Below are positions 20,871-32,049 of a stretch of DNA of 64,000 nucleotides, piece after piece (position 1 is the first letter of the stretch; each line of letters starts with the position of its first letter). The stretch lies in assembly GCF_027579695.1 (NCBI RefSeq), contig NC_083583.1:21022099-21086098 (forward strand). Reading direction: 5' to 3'. This stretch comes from Neoarius graeffei. Lineage: Eukaryota > Chordata > Actinopteri > Siluriformes > Ariidae. A model generated the notes under the pieces. That model did not search any database and was not told the DNA's origin. It saw only the letters and a program-made list of their open reading frames with translations. The position numbers were made by a program, and so were the translations under genes.

Positions 20871-21921
20871 TCCCCCCAATTAAATACTAACCATACACTT
20901 GAAAACAATGAAAATACTTTTAAAATACTCAAGTCTGACACCCTTTCATGTCTCAAGACAACGTGTTATTAGTCACAGAGTTATGCTGGCCTGACACCAA
21001 ATGACTTTTCAAGGGATTATCCATGATTTTGTAAAGACTTGGGATCTTGCAGGGTCACTATTTGCATAAGCCAAGACTAAAGATAACATTAAAAACACGG
21101 TTGATTTTACTGGAAAGAAAACGACCAATTTAAGACAGCTATCCTGACCACCTTACACCAAACGATCAAGATGACAGAAGCATGTCCCAACTCGTGCAAA
21201 ACTTGTGATTTTAGTGCAACATTGGAAGTTTGTCTGCGATATTGAAATGACTGAAAAAGTAATTTGGTTCAAGTCCAGCATAACTAAGTGTATTGCTTTT
21301 AAGATGCACGTGATAATTACTACCTTGTCTCATAGATGTTTCACACCATTAAATGAGACTATAAAGTGATAAATAGTCCAAGTAACCCTCACTGCATGAC
21401 CAAAAATTCAGGAGGGTGGAGTCAGACCTGATCCAGCTTCTCCTACCTGTGTGAAGTCGAACCAAAAGATCAAGGGGTAGAGACAACTCGGCGTGTTTAA
21501 GGCTGGATAAATAAGTTTGAAGTTTCATGTTGGAAAGAGACTTGTGGGTTAGGGGTAGGGTTTTTGAAAGAGTTGGGTCAGGTCCAAATCCACCCCCTGG
21601 TCGTTTGGTTCTGCAGCAAGAACTCTCTTTAAAAAAAAAAAAATCCCATACCATTCTTTGAGAAAGAAAACATTTTAAATTAGATCACTGTTGTATAAGA
21701 AGAAAAAAAAAAAAAAAAAAACACCACTTCAGGACATACCATTATTGGGAAATAAACAAACAACTTCAGGAAATCACACTCCCCTACACCGTTCATTATT
21801 TTTCTATAATAACATGAGCTGGTGTAGTTTATTCCTTACTTAAAGGTAAGAAGAAAAAAAAGACTATGTTTAATATTATCAAAAACATATTTAAGTTGCC
21901 CAGTTTGCCATATCACCTATA
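20871..21921 (-). other. Presumed clasp1 intron, no other feature recognised
   Basis: Unique-looking AT-rich sequence with poly-A runs near 21630 and 21703. No exon with splice signals and family similarity was seen. Confidence 0.45.
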
Positions 21922-21922
21922 G

Positions 21923-22245
21923 GGCGGCACGGTGGTTAGTGGTTAGCACGGTCGCCTCACAGCAAGAAGGTCCTGGGTTTGAATCCAGCGGCCGGCGAGG
22001 GCCTTTCTGTGTGGAGTTTGCATGTGCTCCCCGTGTCTGCGTGGGTTTCCTCCACAATCCAAAGACATGCAGGTTAGGTTAATATGGGACGGCCTTGGGC
22101 TGAGGTGCCCTTGAGCGAGGCATCTAACTCCCAACTGCTCCCCGGGCGCCGTTAGCATGGCTGCCCACTGCTCTGGGTATGTGTGCTCATTGCTCACATG
22201 TGTTAAATGCAGAGAGGAAATTTCACAAGTTGTGCTTTCTTTCTT
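21923..22245 (+). mobile_element. tRNA-derived SINE with alternative 3' half (type B)
   Basis: The first ~160 bp equal the common SINE (GGGCGGCACGG head, CTCACAGCAAGAAGGTCCTG, GGCGAGGGCCTTTCTGTG). After AGGTTAGGTTAA it switches to GGCCTTGGGCTGAGGTGCCC and CCCACTGCTCTGGGTATG, ending AAATTTCAC. The same junction occurs in the copy at 33551, so this is a subfamily and not a local rearrangement. Confidence 0.8.
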
Positions 22246-22495
22246 ATATTGAGCTCAGAAACAAAACTTTGCAATGACTGAAGACAATTGAAAAACAAAA
22301 ATAATCTTTTAATCCTCACCGACACCTAACCGATCATGCACATGACCAGAATTTTAATAAAACGTCACTTTTGCACTATTCCGCACTACCTCATCTTAAC
22401 AGCTGCTAGTTTGTTTATACTGCTTATTTCATGTTTACCTGCTATACCTCAAGTGCCCTTGTCTGTTTTGTTTATTTGAACCAGTGTGTGTATGT

Positions 22496-22636
22496 ATGAG
22501 TGTTTAGTCTACATCTAGTTCAAATCTAGAGTGTTTATACTGTTTATATTGTCTGAGTGTTTAGTCTATGTCTTGTTCTCATCTAGTGTTTATACTGTTT
22601 ATTTATACTGTTTATATTGTTTGAGTGTTTAGTCTA
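22496..22636 (+). repeat. Imperfect ~65-bp tandem repeat
   Basis: The words GAGTGTTTAGTCTA, ATCTAG and GTTTATACTGTTTATATTGT recur about three times in order. Non-coding. Confidence 0.65.
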
Positions 22637-22637
22637 T

Positions 22638-22935
22638 TGGCCCTTTTCCACTACGCTTTTTCAGCTCACTTCAGCCCGACACGGCTCATGTTACCTCCAG
22701 GGCTGCTCTTTGCTCCGTTTTCAATGAGAACTTCCCGTTGAATGCTTTCAATACAGCATCTACCGCTGTGTCAAAGGCTTGCCGCTGCTCCATGTTCGTA
22801 ATGTTTCTAGTGAATGAAGCGCTTCCGGCATAGATTCTGTAAACAATCTATGGCTTCCGGTCGCAGTTCTACTACGTCACTGCCTTGAACACGCCTCTAC
22901 CCAGGGCCGTTGGAGATGCTCAAAGTTGATTGGCT
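22638..22935 (-). mobile_element. TIR element fragment carrying a RecQ-like first exon
   Basis: The left end GGCCCTTTTCCACTACGC and the following CAGCTCACTTCAGCCCGACA match the termini of the element at 13146-13797. Right after it, on minus, lies a short exon (22695-22793) with a splice donor. The right terminal repeat was not found, so the copy is truncated or its end lies elsewhere. Confidence 0.5.
22695..22793 (-). pseudogene. RecQ-helicase-like N-terminal exon inside a transposon
   Basis: ATG at 22793 opens 33 codons starting MEQRQAFDTAVDAVLKAF and containing KFSLKTEQRAALE, ending at a donor-like GAG|GTAAC. The motif 'K.EQ..AL' preceded by 'F' is the Q-motif region at the start of RecQ-type helicases. 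Nothing of the helicase core follows, because the transposon end starts 2 bases after the donor word. It was probably captured or retained by internal deletion of a larger element. The assignment to RecQ is recognition of a short peptide only. Confidence 0.4.
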
Positions 22936-23827
22936 CCCGATTTTTCAGGAGCTTGGAAGAGCTGGAGATAGCTTGCCTTGCCAGACTAAGTTCGCAACAG
23001 GCCCCCCGTGTTGTGTCACACTTAGGATGGGCGGGCCCAGGCTAATATGTACCTGATATTTTACTGATCCGTTGCCCATGTGGATGCGATATTTAAAAAA
23101 AAAAAAAATTCTTGTTGCCATTGTCGTGTGGATGTAGCCTTAGAGGAATTAAAATCTGGACACAGCTGTCTAAAGAAGAACAATTCAGTACGAAAAAGTT
23201 ACAACTTCAGTCAAATAAGTTTAAAACACAAGGCTGTAGGATAAAATGATTAATTTGATATTTCTCATAACACAAGCATGCTGTGGTCAGTGACTGGGTC
23301 TAGCCAAACACAGTGTACTAATAAAGCAGCACTGAAAAACTCAATATAGTTTCAGAGAAGTGAAAGATTACTAAAAGTGCCTACTGATCCTAACAAGCTG
23401 TACTTGAAAATGAAATAAATGCAGACCTCTACTTGCCTGCAGTTGACTCCTTGTTAGAGATGTTTACACCAGGCATATGATTTAAAATGCAATTCAGGTT
23501 TGTTTTGGTGCAAAATCTTTATAAATTCAGCTCATGCACCCATCATATGTTGAATTTATTGGGCTTTATAGATATATAACGTCCAGTACTAACCACGATC
23601 ATTTAAATTTAAATACAGTATACTCAGAAACTGCCAGTGTGATATCAAGAACTCATGCAGTTAGCTGCAAAGGAATTGCTAGCCAACTTGCTAGCTAGCT
23701 GCAGGGGGGGGGGGGACTATTTTCATTGGTTAGCTTTGTTTCAGCTAACTTAAAAAATCATTTCTGACCATTAACGGAGCGAATCAGTTCCTTCCAGAAA
23801 AAATGATAACAGATATCAAAGACATAC
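22936..23827 (-). other. clasp1: Presumed first intron of clasp1
   Basis: Starts at the donor GTATGT (23827 on minus). It contains a G-run at 23705 and a poly-A run at 23095. Nothing else was recognised. Confidence 0.4.
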
Positions 23828-23940
23828 CTGCCATATCAGTCCTCTGCACTGGGCATCACTGGGTTTGTTGATGATCAGCTATTTCTGCAGCACTGCTCAT
23901 CTCCGCCCCAAAGCGCCCGTTTGGAAATAAAGGCTAAACT
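23828..23940 (-). other. clasp1: Predicted 5' non-coding exon 1 of clasp1
   Basis: On minus, the sequence GATATGGCAG|GTATGTC gives a near-perfect donor at 23828/23827. Upstream is a short moderately GC-rich stretch starting near a GCGCATGCGC palindrome. No long open frame is present, as expected of a UTR exon. The link to the CLASP1 exon at 16324 is inferred from strand, order and donor quality. Confidence 0.4.
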
Positions 23941-24110
23941 GCGCATGCGCCAGTAGTAGCGCGTTTGCACCACTGCTTGCACGCGTTATTTTTTCCCCCT
24001 GAATTGGCGCAAATCCCGCCTCCTGCACTCCGATTGGCTGCGAGGTTCGTACACACAAACATTTCTCTGATTGGATAGTTCACCGCTTTGTGAATATGAA
24101 CGAGCCAATC
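23941..24110 (-). promoter_or_regulatory. Predicted promoter: NRF1-type palindrome and CCAAT boxes
   Basis: GCGCATGCGC at 23941-23950 is the NRF1 core. ATTGG words at about 24032 and 24073 and CCAAT at about 24105 are CCAAT boxes for NF-Y. There is no TATA box in the right place. This fits a CpG-type housekeeping promoter firing to the minus strand, suited to a broadly expressed cytoskeletal gene such as clasp1. A bidirectional promoter is possible, but no plus-strand exon was recognised nearby. Confidence 0.5.
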
Positions 24111-24364
24111 CTAGCAAACAAGGCGGAACCTTTCAGGATGACGTTCTAGCTTATGAAATAGTGCCCTCTACCGCCAGAAAAGGGTTCGGTGCATTTATGG
24201 AGGTAATGAAAGCTGAGCAATGTGTAAAAATCAGTCACTGAAGTCCATCTCATCTCATTATCTCTAGCCGCTTTATCCTGTTCTACAGGGTCGCAGGCAA
24301 GCTGGAGCCTATCCCAGCTGACGACACCCTGGACAAGTCGCCAGGTCATCACAGGGCTGACATA

Positions 24365-25969
24365 CAGTGGTGCTTGAAAGTTTGTGAACCCTTTAGAATT
24401 TTCTATATTTCTGCATAAATGTGACCTAAAACATCATCAGATTTTCACACAAGTCCTAAAAGTAGATAAAGAGAACCCAGTTAAACAAATGAGACAAAAA
24501 TATTATACTTGGCCATTTATTTATTGAGGAAAATGATCCAATATTACATATCTGTGAGTGGCAAAAGTATGTGAACCTTTGCTTTCAGTATCTGGTGTCA
24601 CCCCCTTGTGCAGCAATAACTGCAACTAAACATTTCCAGTAACTGTTGATCAGTCCTGCACACCGGCTTGGAGGAATTTTGGTCCATTCCTCCGTACAGA
24701 ACAGCTTCAACTCCGGGATGTTGGTGGGTTTCCTCACATGAGCTGCTCGCTTCAGGTCTTTCAACAACATTTCGATTGGATTAAGGTCAGGACTTTGACT
24801 TGGCCATTCCAAAACATTCACTTTATTCTTCTTTAACCATTCTTTGGTAGAACGATTTGTGTGCTTAGGGTCATTGTCTTGCTGCGTGACCCACCTTCTC
24901 TTGAGATTCAGTTCATGGACAGATGTCCTGACATTTTCCTTTAGAATTTGCTGGTATAATTCAGAATTCATTGTTCCATCAATGATGGCAAGCCATCCTG
25001 GCCCAGATGCAGCAAAACAGGCCCAAACCATGATACTACCACCACCATGTTTCACACATGTGATAAGGTTTTTATGGTGGAATGCAGGATTTTCCTTTCT
25101 CCAAACATAATGCTTCTCATTTAAACCAAAAAGTTTTATTTTGGTCTCATCCATCCACAAAACAGTTTTCCAGTAGCCTTCTGGCTTGTCCACGTGATCT
25201 TTAGCAAACTGCAGACGAGCAGTTCTTTTTGGAGAGCAGTGGCTTTCTCCTTGCAACCCTGTCATGCACACCATTGTTGTTCAGTGTTCTCCTGATGGTG
25301 GACTCATGAATATTAACATTAGCTAATGTGAGAGAGGCCTTCAGTTGCTTAGAAGTTACCCTGGGGTCCTTTGTAACCTCGCCGACTATTACACACCTTG
25401 CTCTTGGAGTGATCTTTGTTGGTCAACCACTCCTGGGGAGGGGAACAATGGTCTTGAATTTCCTTCATTTGTACACAATCTGCCTGACTGTGGATTGGTG
25501 GAGTCCAAACTCTTTAGAGATGGTTTTGTAACCTTTTCTAGCCTGATAAGCATCAACAATGCTTTTTCTGAGGTCCTCAGAAATCTCCTTTGTTTGTGCC
25601 ATGATACACCTCCACAAACATGTGTTGTGAAGATCAGACTTTGATAGATCCCTGTTCTTTAAATAAAACAGGGTGCCCACTCACACCTGATTGTCATCCC
25701 ACTGATTGAAAACACCTGACTTTAATTTCACCTTCAAATTACCTGCTAATCCTAGAGGTTCACATACTTTTGCCACTCACAGATATGTAATATTGGATCA
25801 TTTTCCTCAATACATAAATTACCAAGTATAATATTTTTGTCTCATTTATTTAACTGGGTTCTCTTTATCTACTTTTAGGACTTGTGTGAAAATCTGATTA
25901 TGTTTTAGGTCATATTTATGCAGAAATATATAAAATTCTAAAGGGTTCACAAACTTTCAAGCACCACTG
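24365..25969 (-). mobile_element. Tc1 element, 'CAGTGGTGCTTGAAAGTTTG' family, copy 1
   Basis: Complete inverted ends (CAGTGGTGCTTGAAAGTTTG and its inverse) with TA on both sides (24363-24364 and 25970-25971). The ends are about 230 bp long before the gene, as in other copies at 35358, 45598 and 59591. Confidence 0.92.
24585..25640 (-). pseudogene. Tc1 transposase, frame-disrupted
   Basis: The minus strand encodes the C-terminal 210 residues in one frame (24585-25220), including LWMDETKIKLFGLNE (first catalytic Asp), KHGGGSIMVWACFAASGPG, QQDNDPKHT (second Asp) and SQSPDLNPIEMLL (Glu). The N-terminal half (helix-turn-helix, 25465-25640, with LRKSIVDAYQARKGY) is in another frame, and parts near 25230-25460 are damaged. 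All three acidic residues remain, but a continuous protein cannot be made. Compared with the copy at 38345, a short deletion removes SKKNIAA-like residues near 25230. Confidence 0.85.
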
Positions 25970-26187
25970 TATAGAGACACACAACCATTCAGGCCCACGG
26001 TCAATTTAGAGCCACCAATTAGCCTAACCTGCATATCTTTGGACAAAACCGGAGCAAACCCACGCAGAACATGCAAACTCCACACAGAAAGACCTTCGTT
26101 GGCCACTAGGCTCAAACCCAGGACCTTCTTGCTGTGAGGCGACAGTGCTAACCACCTACACCACCGTGCCACCCCGTCACTGAAGTC

Positions 26188-26426
26188 AAAGCATGAAAGT
26201 TGTGTGAGTGAGTGAGATATAATAGTATACAGCAGGCTAGATAATATAATAAGATTTTTGGTCATGGAAGATCATAGTGTTATCAGGATCTTGATGACAA
26301 AGTGCAAGTTTTTCTTACCAGTTTACAGCTTGATGAAGATCAACACCTGTGCGGATGACCAAATCACCCAAGATGGTGTGAACAGAAAGGAACAAAAACC
26401 GTACACTCTGTATAACATTACATTAT
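26188..26426. other. No recognised feature
   Basis: A short unique-looking stretch; nothing recognised. Confidence 0.4.
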
Positions 26427-26602
26427 ATTAATGGCATTTAGCAGACGCGCTTATCCAGAGCAATAGACAACATACCCAGAGCAGCCTGGGGTTAGGTGCC
26501 TTGCTCAAAGGCACTTCAGCCATTAGTGCTGGTCCAAGGAATCAACCCAGTGACCTTTTAGTCCCAAAGCTGCTTCTCTAATCATTAGGCCATGACTTCC
26601 CC
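26427..26602 (+). repeat. Fish repeat with 'GGCATTTAGCAGACGC' core
   Basis: Same order of words as 4617-4802: AATGGCATTTAGCAGACGC, CTTATCCAGAGCAA, CCCAGAGCAGCCTGGGG, CCCAAAGCTGCTTCTCTAA. Non-coding. Confidence 0.6.
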
Positions 26603-26951
26603 TATCCTGGCACAGACTAATATCCAACACATTCCTTCCATAACGATAAAGCAGGGAATTGACAAAACTTGGACAACATCAAGTTAAAAACCAGCCTTCA
26701 GCAACGCTACAGCATGGGCCTTTTCACACTTCGGTGTTTACAAATGCAAAAGCATAAGTTGGAGTGTTTTTAAATTTCCTGTGAGACTGTGAACCATGGC
26801 AGCAAACACAGTTTGCAATCACTGCTATATCCCTAAATCTACACATAATACAAGCAAACACCCGTACTTGAGCTTTTCTCTCATTGATGTGCTTGTGAGC
26901 AAATACTGGTTTCTGCTATTCACCAGGAAAAGTGTGAGCATTTGATGAGCA

Positions 26952-27450
26952 CTGGTATGAGCACCTGATCATCACATCCATATGTGTGGTGGTGGTGTTT
27001 TTTTACATCTCATTCCTGATTTAGTCCCCCTTTGCTATTATAATAACCTCCATTCTTCTAGGAAGGCTTTTTTTTTAAGTGTAGCTGTGGGGATTTATGC
27101 TCATTCAGCCACAAGAGAATTAGTGACGTCAAGCACTGATGTCAGGCAAGGAGGCCTGGAGAGTGCAGTAGAGATTCCTGTTCATCCAAAAGGTGTTCAG
27201 TGGGGTTGAAGTCAGGGCTCTGTGCAGGACATTCAAGTTCTTTCACTCCAGTCTTGACAAACCATGTCTTCATGGAGCTTGATTTGTGCACAGGGGTATT
27301 GTCATGCTGGAACAGGTTTGGGCTTCTTAGTTCCAGTGAAGGGAATTTATAATACTACTGAATACTAGAACATCCTATGCAACTGTGTGCTTTCCAATTT
27401 CACAACAGTTTTGGGATGAACCACATGTAGGAGTGATGGTCATATATTGT
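26952..27450. mobile_element. Tc1/mariner fragment ('GGCCAAAAGT' family), broken by the gypsy insertion
   Basis: Family words TTTAGTCCCCCTTTGCTATT, CTTCTAGGAAGGC, GGTGTTCAGTGGGGTTG and GTCAGGGCTCTGTGCA match 4830-4985. The gypsy element at 27451 lies in its 3' part. No coding frame survives. Confidence 0.6.
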
Positions 27451-27756
27451 TGTAGCAAGTGTTCTAGGTGGGTGGAGCACAGAAGCATGGCAGGCCAGAA
27501 CTGAGTTCTCAAAAACTCGTTTATTGTAGCTTTTCAGCTTTTAACTACACACATATACACACGCAGGCACACAAGTATCCAGGTTGGGGAGTAGCTCCCT
27601 TCCTCTGCTCTCCCTCTCCTCTTATAGGGCGCGGTCACTGGGGAAGACACACAAACACAGGTTAATTCCCGTCAGGTGCAGTGAGTCCACCACTTACCTT
27701 CCCTGACTCCGCCCTCCATTCACAAACCTTCGCTCGACCACGCCCCCGCTGCCACA
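27451..27756 (-). repeat. 3' LTR (element orientation)
   Basis: Bounded by TGTAGC at 27451 and GCCACA at 27756, with target duplication ATTGT outside. A purine-rich tract (GGGCGGTGGGGGTA on minus) lies immediately inside, suiting a polypurine tract. By eye only a dozen or so differences from the other LTR, so insertion is relatively recent. Confidence 0.9.
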
Positions 27757-29110
27757 TACCCCCACCGCCCGACTCAGGCCGGGGAGCCGTCCGGCCTGCA
27801 GCTGACTCCCCCCCCCCCCCCCTTGACGGGAGAGGAAGTCCGCAACAACCATCTGCGCCCCCGGCCTGTGGACCACCTTGAACTTAAACGACTGGAGTGC
27901 CAGATACCAACGGGTGATCCGCGCGTTGGCATCCTTCATGCGGTGGAGCCACTGCAGGGGTGTGTGGTCCGACCAGAGGGTGAAAGGGCGCCCCAGCAGA
28001 TAGTAGCAGAGGGTGAGGACCACCCACTTGATGGCGAGGCATTCCTTCTCTATGGTGCTGTACCTGCCCTCGCGCACCAACAGCTTGCGGCTGATGTACA
28101 GCACTGGACGGTCCTCCCCCTCCACCTCCTGGGACAGAACAGCCCCCAGCCCTCTGTCCGATGCGTCTGTCTGTAAAACAAAGGGGAGAGAAAAGTCAGG
28201 GGAGTGTAACAGTGGCCCCCCACACAGTGCAGCCTTTACCTTAGAGAAAGCCCGCTGGCATTGCTCCATCCACTGGACCAGATCTGGTGCCCCCTTTTTA
28301 GTGAGATCAGTCAGCGGGTTGGTGACGTCCGAATAATTAGGTATAAACCTACGATAGTAGCCAGCCAGCCCCAGGAACTGTCTCACCCCCTTTTTGGTCT
28401 TGGGCCTCGGGCAGGCCACAACCGCTGCTGTCTTATTGATTTGGGGATGCACCTGCCCATTGCCCAAGTGGAAGCCCAGATACCGTACTTCCACCCGCCC
28501 AATCACACACTTCTTCGGGTTGGCTGTGAGCCCCACTCGCCTCAGCGACCCCAGGACGGCCCTCAGGTGTTTTAGGTGCCGTGGCCAGTCATTACTATAA
28601 ATAATAATGTCATCTAGGTATGCAGCCGCATAGGTGGCGTGGGGGCGGAGGACCCTATCCATAAGCCGCTGGAATGTAGTGGGCACCCCAAACAGCCCAA
28701 ACGGAAGTGTGACGAACTGTTGTAAGCCAAACGGTGTGGAAAAGGCCGTGTTCTCTCGGAATAGTGGAGTCAAGGGGATCTGCCAATATCCCTTTGTCAA
28801 ATCCAGCGTCGAATAAAAATGAGCCATGCCTAGTCGATCGAGCAACTCATCAATACGAGGCATTGGGTACGTGTCAAATTTAGACACTGAGTTGACTTTT
28901 CTATAGTCCACACAGAACCGGACCGACCCATCGGCCTTGGAAACCAAGACCACCGGACTGCTCCAGTCATTGTGGGACTCCTTGATGATGCCCATTTCGA
29001 GCATGGCCTCGAGTTCTTCCCGAACCACCTTTTTCTTGTGTTCGGGCAGTCTGTAAGGGTGGCTGCGCACTACTACCCCCAGGGGCGTCTCAATGTGGTG
29101 TTCTATGAGG
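27694..29110 (-). pseudogene. Gypsy reverse transcriptase-RNase H, long open segment
   Basis: A continuous minus-strand frame of about 458 codons. RT motifs in order: SSPVVLVSKADGSVRFCVDY, LDLTKGYWQIPL, LPFGLFGVPTTFQ and the catalytic AAYLDDIIIYS. RNase H follows with LQTDASDRGLGAVLSQ, STIEKECLAIKW and LWSDHTPLQWL. The frame ends in a G-rich low-complexity tail at the LTR. The upstream junction with integrase (about 29105-29115) is out of frame. It acts in cDNA synthesis; here it belongs to a disabled element. Confidence 0.9.
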
Positions 29111-30330
29111 TGCAGCCGGGCAGGGGCGAGAATATGTCAGAAAATTCTGTTTGCAACCGGGCGACCTCCGCGAGCTGGGTTTGGGAGAGGTGGGCTCCAC
29201 AGGGGACCGGAGTGATGAGTGATGCCGATTTTCCCTTTTGAACCTCCGGCCCCAGCTCTGCCTTCTCTGGAACCACCGACACCAGCACCACGGGGACCTC
29301 CTCACTCCATTGTTTTAACAGATTGAGGTGGTATATCTGTAACGCCCCACCCCTGTCCGTTCGCCTCACCTCATAGTCGACGTCCCCGACTCGCCGTGTG
29401 ACCTCAAGGGGTCCTTGCCACCTGGCGATTAATTTAGAGCTTGACGTGGGCAACAACACAAGTACTTTGTCTCCCGGTGCGAATTCCCTAAGGCACGTGC
29501 CCCTGTTGTACAGGCGGACTTGACGCTCTTGAGCCTGCTGCAAATTCTCCTGGGTTAGATGTGTGAGTGTGTGGAGTTTTGCGCGCAGGTCAATAATGTA
29601 TTGAATTTCATTTTTGCTTGGGGAAGGTCCCTCCTCCCAATTTTCCCGCAGCACATCTAGGATGCCACGTGGCTTACGCCCATATAACAATTAGAATAGG
29701 GAGAACCCCGTGGAGGCTTGTGGGACCTCTCGCACTGCGAAAAGCAGGGGCTCAAGCCATTTATCCCAGTTACGTGCGTCCTCACTTACAAATTTTTTAA
29801 TTATGTTCTTGAGGGTGCGATTAAACTGTTCGACTAAGCCGTCCGTTTGTGGGTGATAAACGGTGGTGCGGATCAGCTTGATTCCCAGTAACCCATACAG
29901 TTCGCGCAGTGTGCGTGACATAAACGTAGTGCCCTGATCAGTCAGAATCTCTTTGGGGATTCTGACTTGGGAGATGACGTGGAAGAGTGCTTCTGCAATA
30001 CTATGTGCAGAGATATTGCGAAGCGGCACTGCTTCCGGATATCGCGTTGCATAGTCCACCAGAATTAAAATAAAGCCATACCCTCATGTTGACCGATCTA
30101 ATGGCCCGACGAGATCCATCCCAATTCTTTCGAACGGGGTCTTGATTAATGGTAGAGGGCGCAAAGACGCTTTTGGGATGGCTGCTGGATTTACTAACTG
30201 GCATTCGCGGCATGCTGTACCCACCTATGGCCATCACCGCGAATCCCTGGCCAATAGAACCAGGCCATTATTCGGGCTAGTGTCTTATCCTGCCCTAAGT
30301 GTCCAGCCATGAGATTAAAGTGAGCCACCT
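29111..30330 (-). pseudogene. Gypsy integrase, interrupted by stop codons
   Basis: The zinc-binding part (HFNLMAGHLGQDKT...FYWPGIR) is near 30210-30330. The core contains LTDQGTTFMS and, 35 residues on, the Glu in DGLVEQFNRTLK; the first Asp lies in MDLVGP near 30107. The C-terminal part (FAPGDKVLVLLP, ARWQGPLEV) is at 29330-29500 and leads into the RT linker. A TGA at 30084-30086 and a TAA at 29691-29693 break the frame, as does a frameshift near 30230. Confidence 0.85.
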
Positions 30331-30950
30331 GGAATACCAATTCCCAGTGGCTCTTTGGGATCAAAAGTTGGGTTATTTGTTTCTTAGTCTGAGTGTCCTG
30401 CGTCACTCGGTATAACCTATCCTTAATAATGGAAAAATAGGGGAAGGACAGGGCGGCGTTTGGCTGGAGCATTTGACCATCAATTACTCTCACTTGGACA
30501 AACGCATGCCGCAGAGACTTGTCTCGCGACTGCTCTAATGGAAAATCCGCGAGGGATTCCCCGAGAGAGTGAGGAGGGGCCTGCTGATCCTCACTCTGAC
30601 GCGGTGATGATGTAGACGGCTCTGTGACAGCTGCTCCCGCCAATGCCACACTGGAACCTCCCCCCGCTGAACTACAGCAGGACCCACTCTTCACTAAGTG
30701 CGTCATTAAATCCTGAAATCCCGGCCAATCAGTCCCCAAAATTATCGAGTGGGTAAGGCGAGGATTAACCGCTGCCTGTACTCTAAATTTTTCCCCTCGA
30801 AATAGAATATGGACCGACACTAAAGGGTAGTTGTGACATCCCCGTGCACACACAACACCTTCACCAACTGTGCTCTCCCCAATGCCTCGTCTTGCACCAG
30901 GCTTTAGTGGATTGAGGTCTGATTACAGCCGGAGTCCACCAAAGCCTGAT
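30331..30950 (-). pseudogene. Gypsy aspartic protease and linker, frame-disrupted
   Basis: The protease active-site triad region reads ALVDSGCNQTS (about 30915-30940). A TAA at 30904-30906 follows, then a frameshift near 30840. The later protease strand THSIILGTDWPG is at about 30730-30770. Downstream linker (about 30330-30700) is Ser-rich. This part would process the polyprotein in an intact element. Confidence 0.75.
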
Positions 30951-31274
30951 ACGTATCCTCTTGGATACTCACCGGTATGCGATATGCTCTGGCCCAATCA
31001 AGGGTGGTTCCTGGCGTGTTGGGGATCCGGACCACCGCGCCCACCTCCATCGCCAAGCACTGATGCTGGAGGTGCCCCGGCTCCCCGCAGTACCAGCACA
31101 CCGGTCCAGGCTCTCTCTCTGCACCGGTGTTCCGGATATCACTCACCTGAGGGGGGGAAGACACAGACACGGAAGTAGGAAACGGTAGGACACCGCGGGT
31201 GCGGCAGGCTGGCTGGGGTGGAGCCGGCCCCCACCTCCGCGGTGGGGGAATGGGGCGAGGGTGAGGAACAGAAG

Positions 31275-31312
<38 letters not shown>

Positions 31313-32032
31313 AGGGGAGAAAGGGAGACATGCTGTCCTGCCATTGGAACGGCCGCCATATGGTCCTCCGCCAGCTCAATGGCCTGATCCAGCGACACCA
31401 GGCGATGGCACTGGACCCACTCTGCGGTTCCTTCCGGAAGTCGAGCAACGAACTGCTCCAGCGCCACCAGATCGATGATTTCCTCGGCGTCGCGGTTGTC
31501 AGCCCTCAGCCACTGGCAGCAGGCATCCCGGAGTTGCTGGCCAAACACGAACGGCCGGCTGACCTCCTCCAGGTGCAGCGCGCGGAAGCGCTGCTGCTCC
31601 GGAGTGCGACCCACGCGCTGGAGGACAGCCCTGCGGAGGTCCGCGTAGCCCAGCTGGCTGTCGGCAGGGAGCTGTAGCGCGGCCAGCTGCGCCTCGCCCG
31701 TGAGCAGGGGGAGGAGGCGCGCCACGCGCTGTTCCACCAGCCAACCCCACGCCTCTGCTGCCTACCTGGTCAAAGAGAGCGAGGAAGGCCTCTGGGTCGT
31801 CGTGCGGGCCCATCTTCGTTAGGGTGAGGTAGGGAGGGCCCGCGGCGGTGGAGGTGGTGGACCCCGCCGACGCGATTAGGTGCTGGAATGCCTGGCGATC
31901 TTCCTGCTGCGCCAGCACAAGGGCCTCAAACCTTTGCTCCTGTTCCTTCTGGAGGGTGACCAGCGCCTGGTGCTGGCTCTGTTGGGCCATGGTGAGGGCA
32001 TGGATCAGGTCCTTGAAGGGGGAGGACTCCAT
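30950..32032 (-). pseudogene. Gypsy gag, one frameshift
   Basis: The start ATG is at 32032. The N-terminal part is Gln-rich and predicted helical (TMAQQSQHQALVTLQKEQEQ). A frameshift near 31760 shifts into a second frame with capsid-like sequence (ARLLPLLTGEAQLAALQLP) and ends with a single CCHC knuckle, CWYCGEPGHLQHQC (about 31062-31105). A CTCTCT/GAGAGA microsatellite (31280-31312) lies in the coding region. Gag packages the RNA. Confidence 0.85.
31275..31312 (+). repeat. (GA)n microsatellite inside gag
   Basis: A run of GA dinucleotides on plus, read as CT/Ser-Leu repeats in gag on minus. Its expansion may have added residues. Confidence 0.85.
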
Positions 32033-32049
32033 GGGGCTGTTCTCTCCTG

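Larger units (their letters stand above)
24246..26175 (-). mobile_element. tRNA-derived SINE split by a Tc1 element, 12-bp target-site duplication
   Basis: The tail part is at 24246-24362 and the head part at 25972-26175. GTCACTGAAGTC is duplicated at 24234-24245 and 26176-26187. The interruption is the Tc1 element at 24365-25969, inserted at a TA in the SINE body. The SINE is therefore older than that Tc1 insertion. Confidence 0.9.

Noticed and set aside
24844-25644. Open frames antisense to Tc1 transposases (also 38321-39108 minus, 46077-46882 plus, 59916-60645 minus)
   Set aside because: The same antisense peptides (MVERLVCLGSLSC..., LLRSYPGVL) recur at every copy of the family and mirror transposase codons. 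They are shadows.
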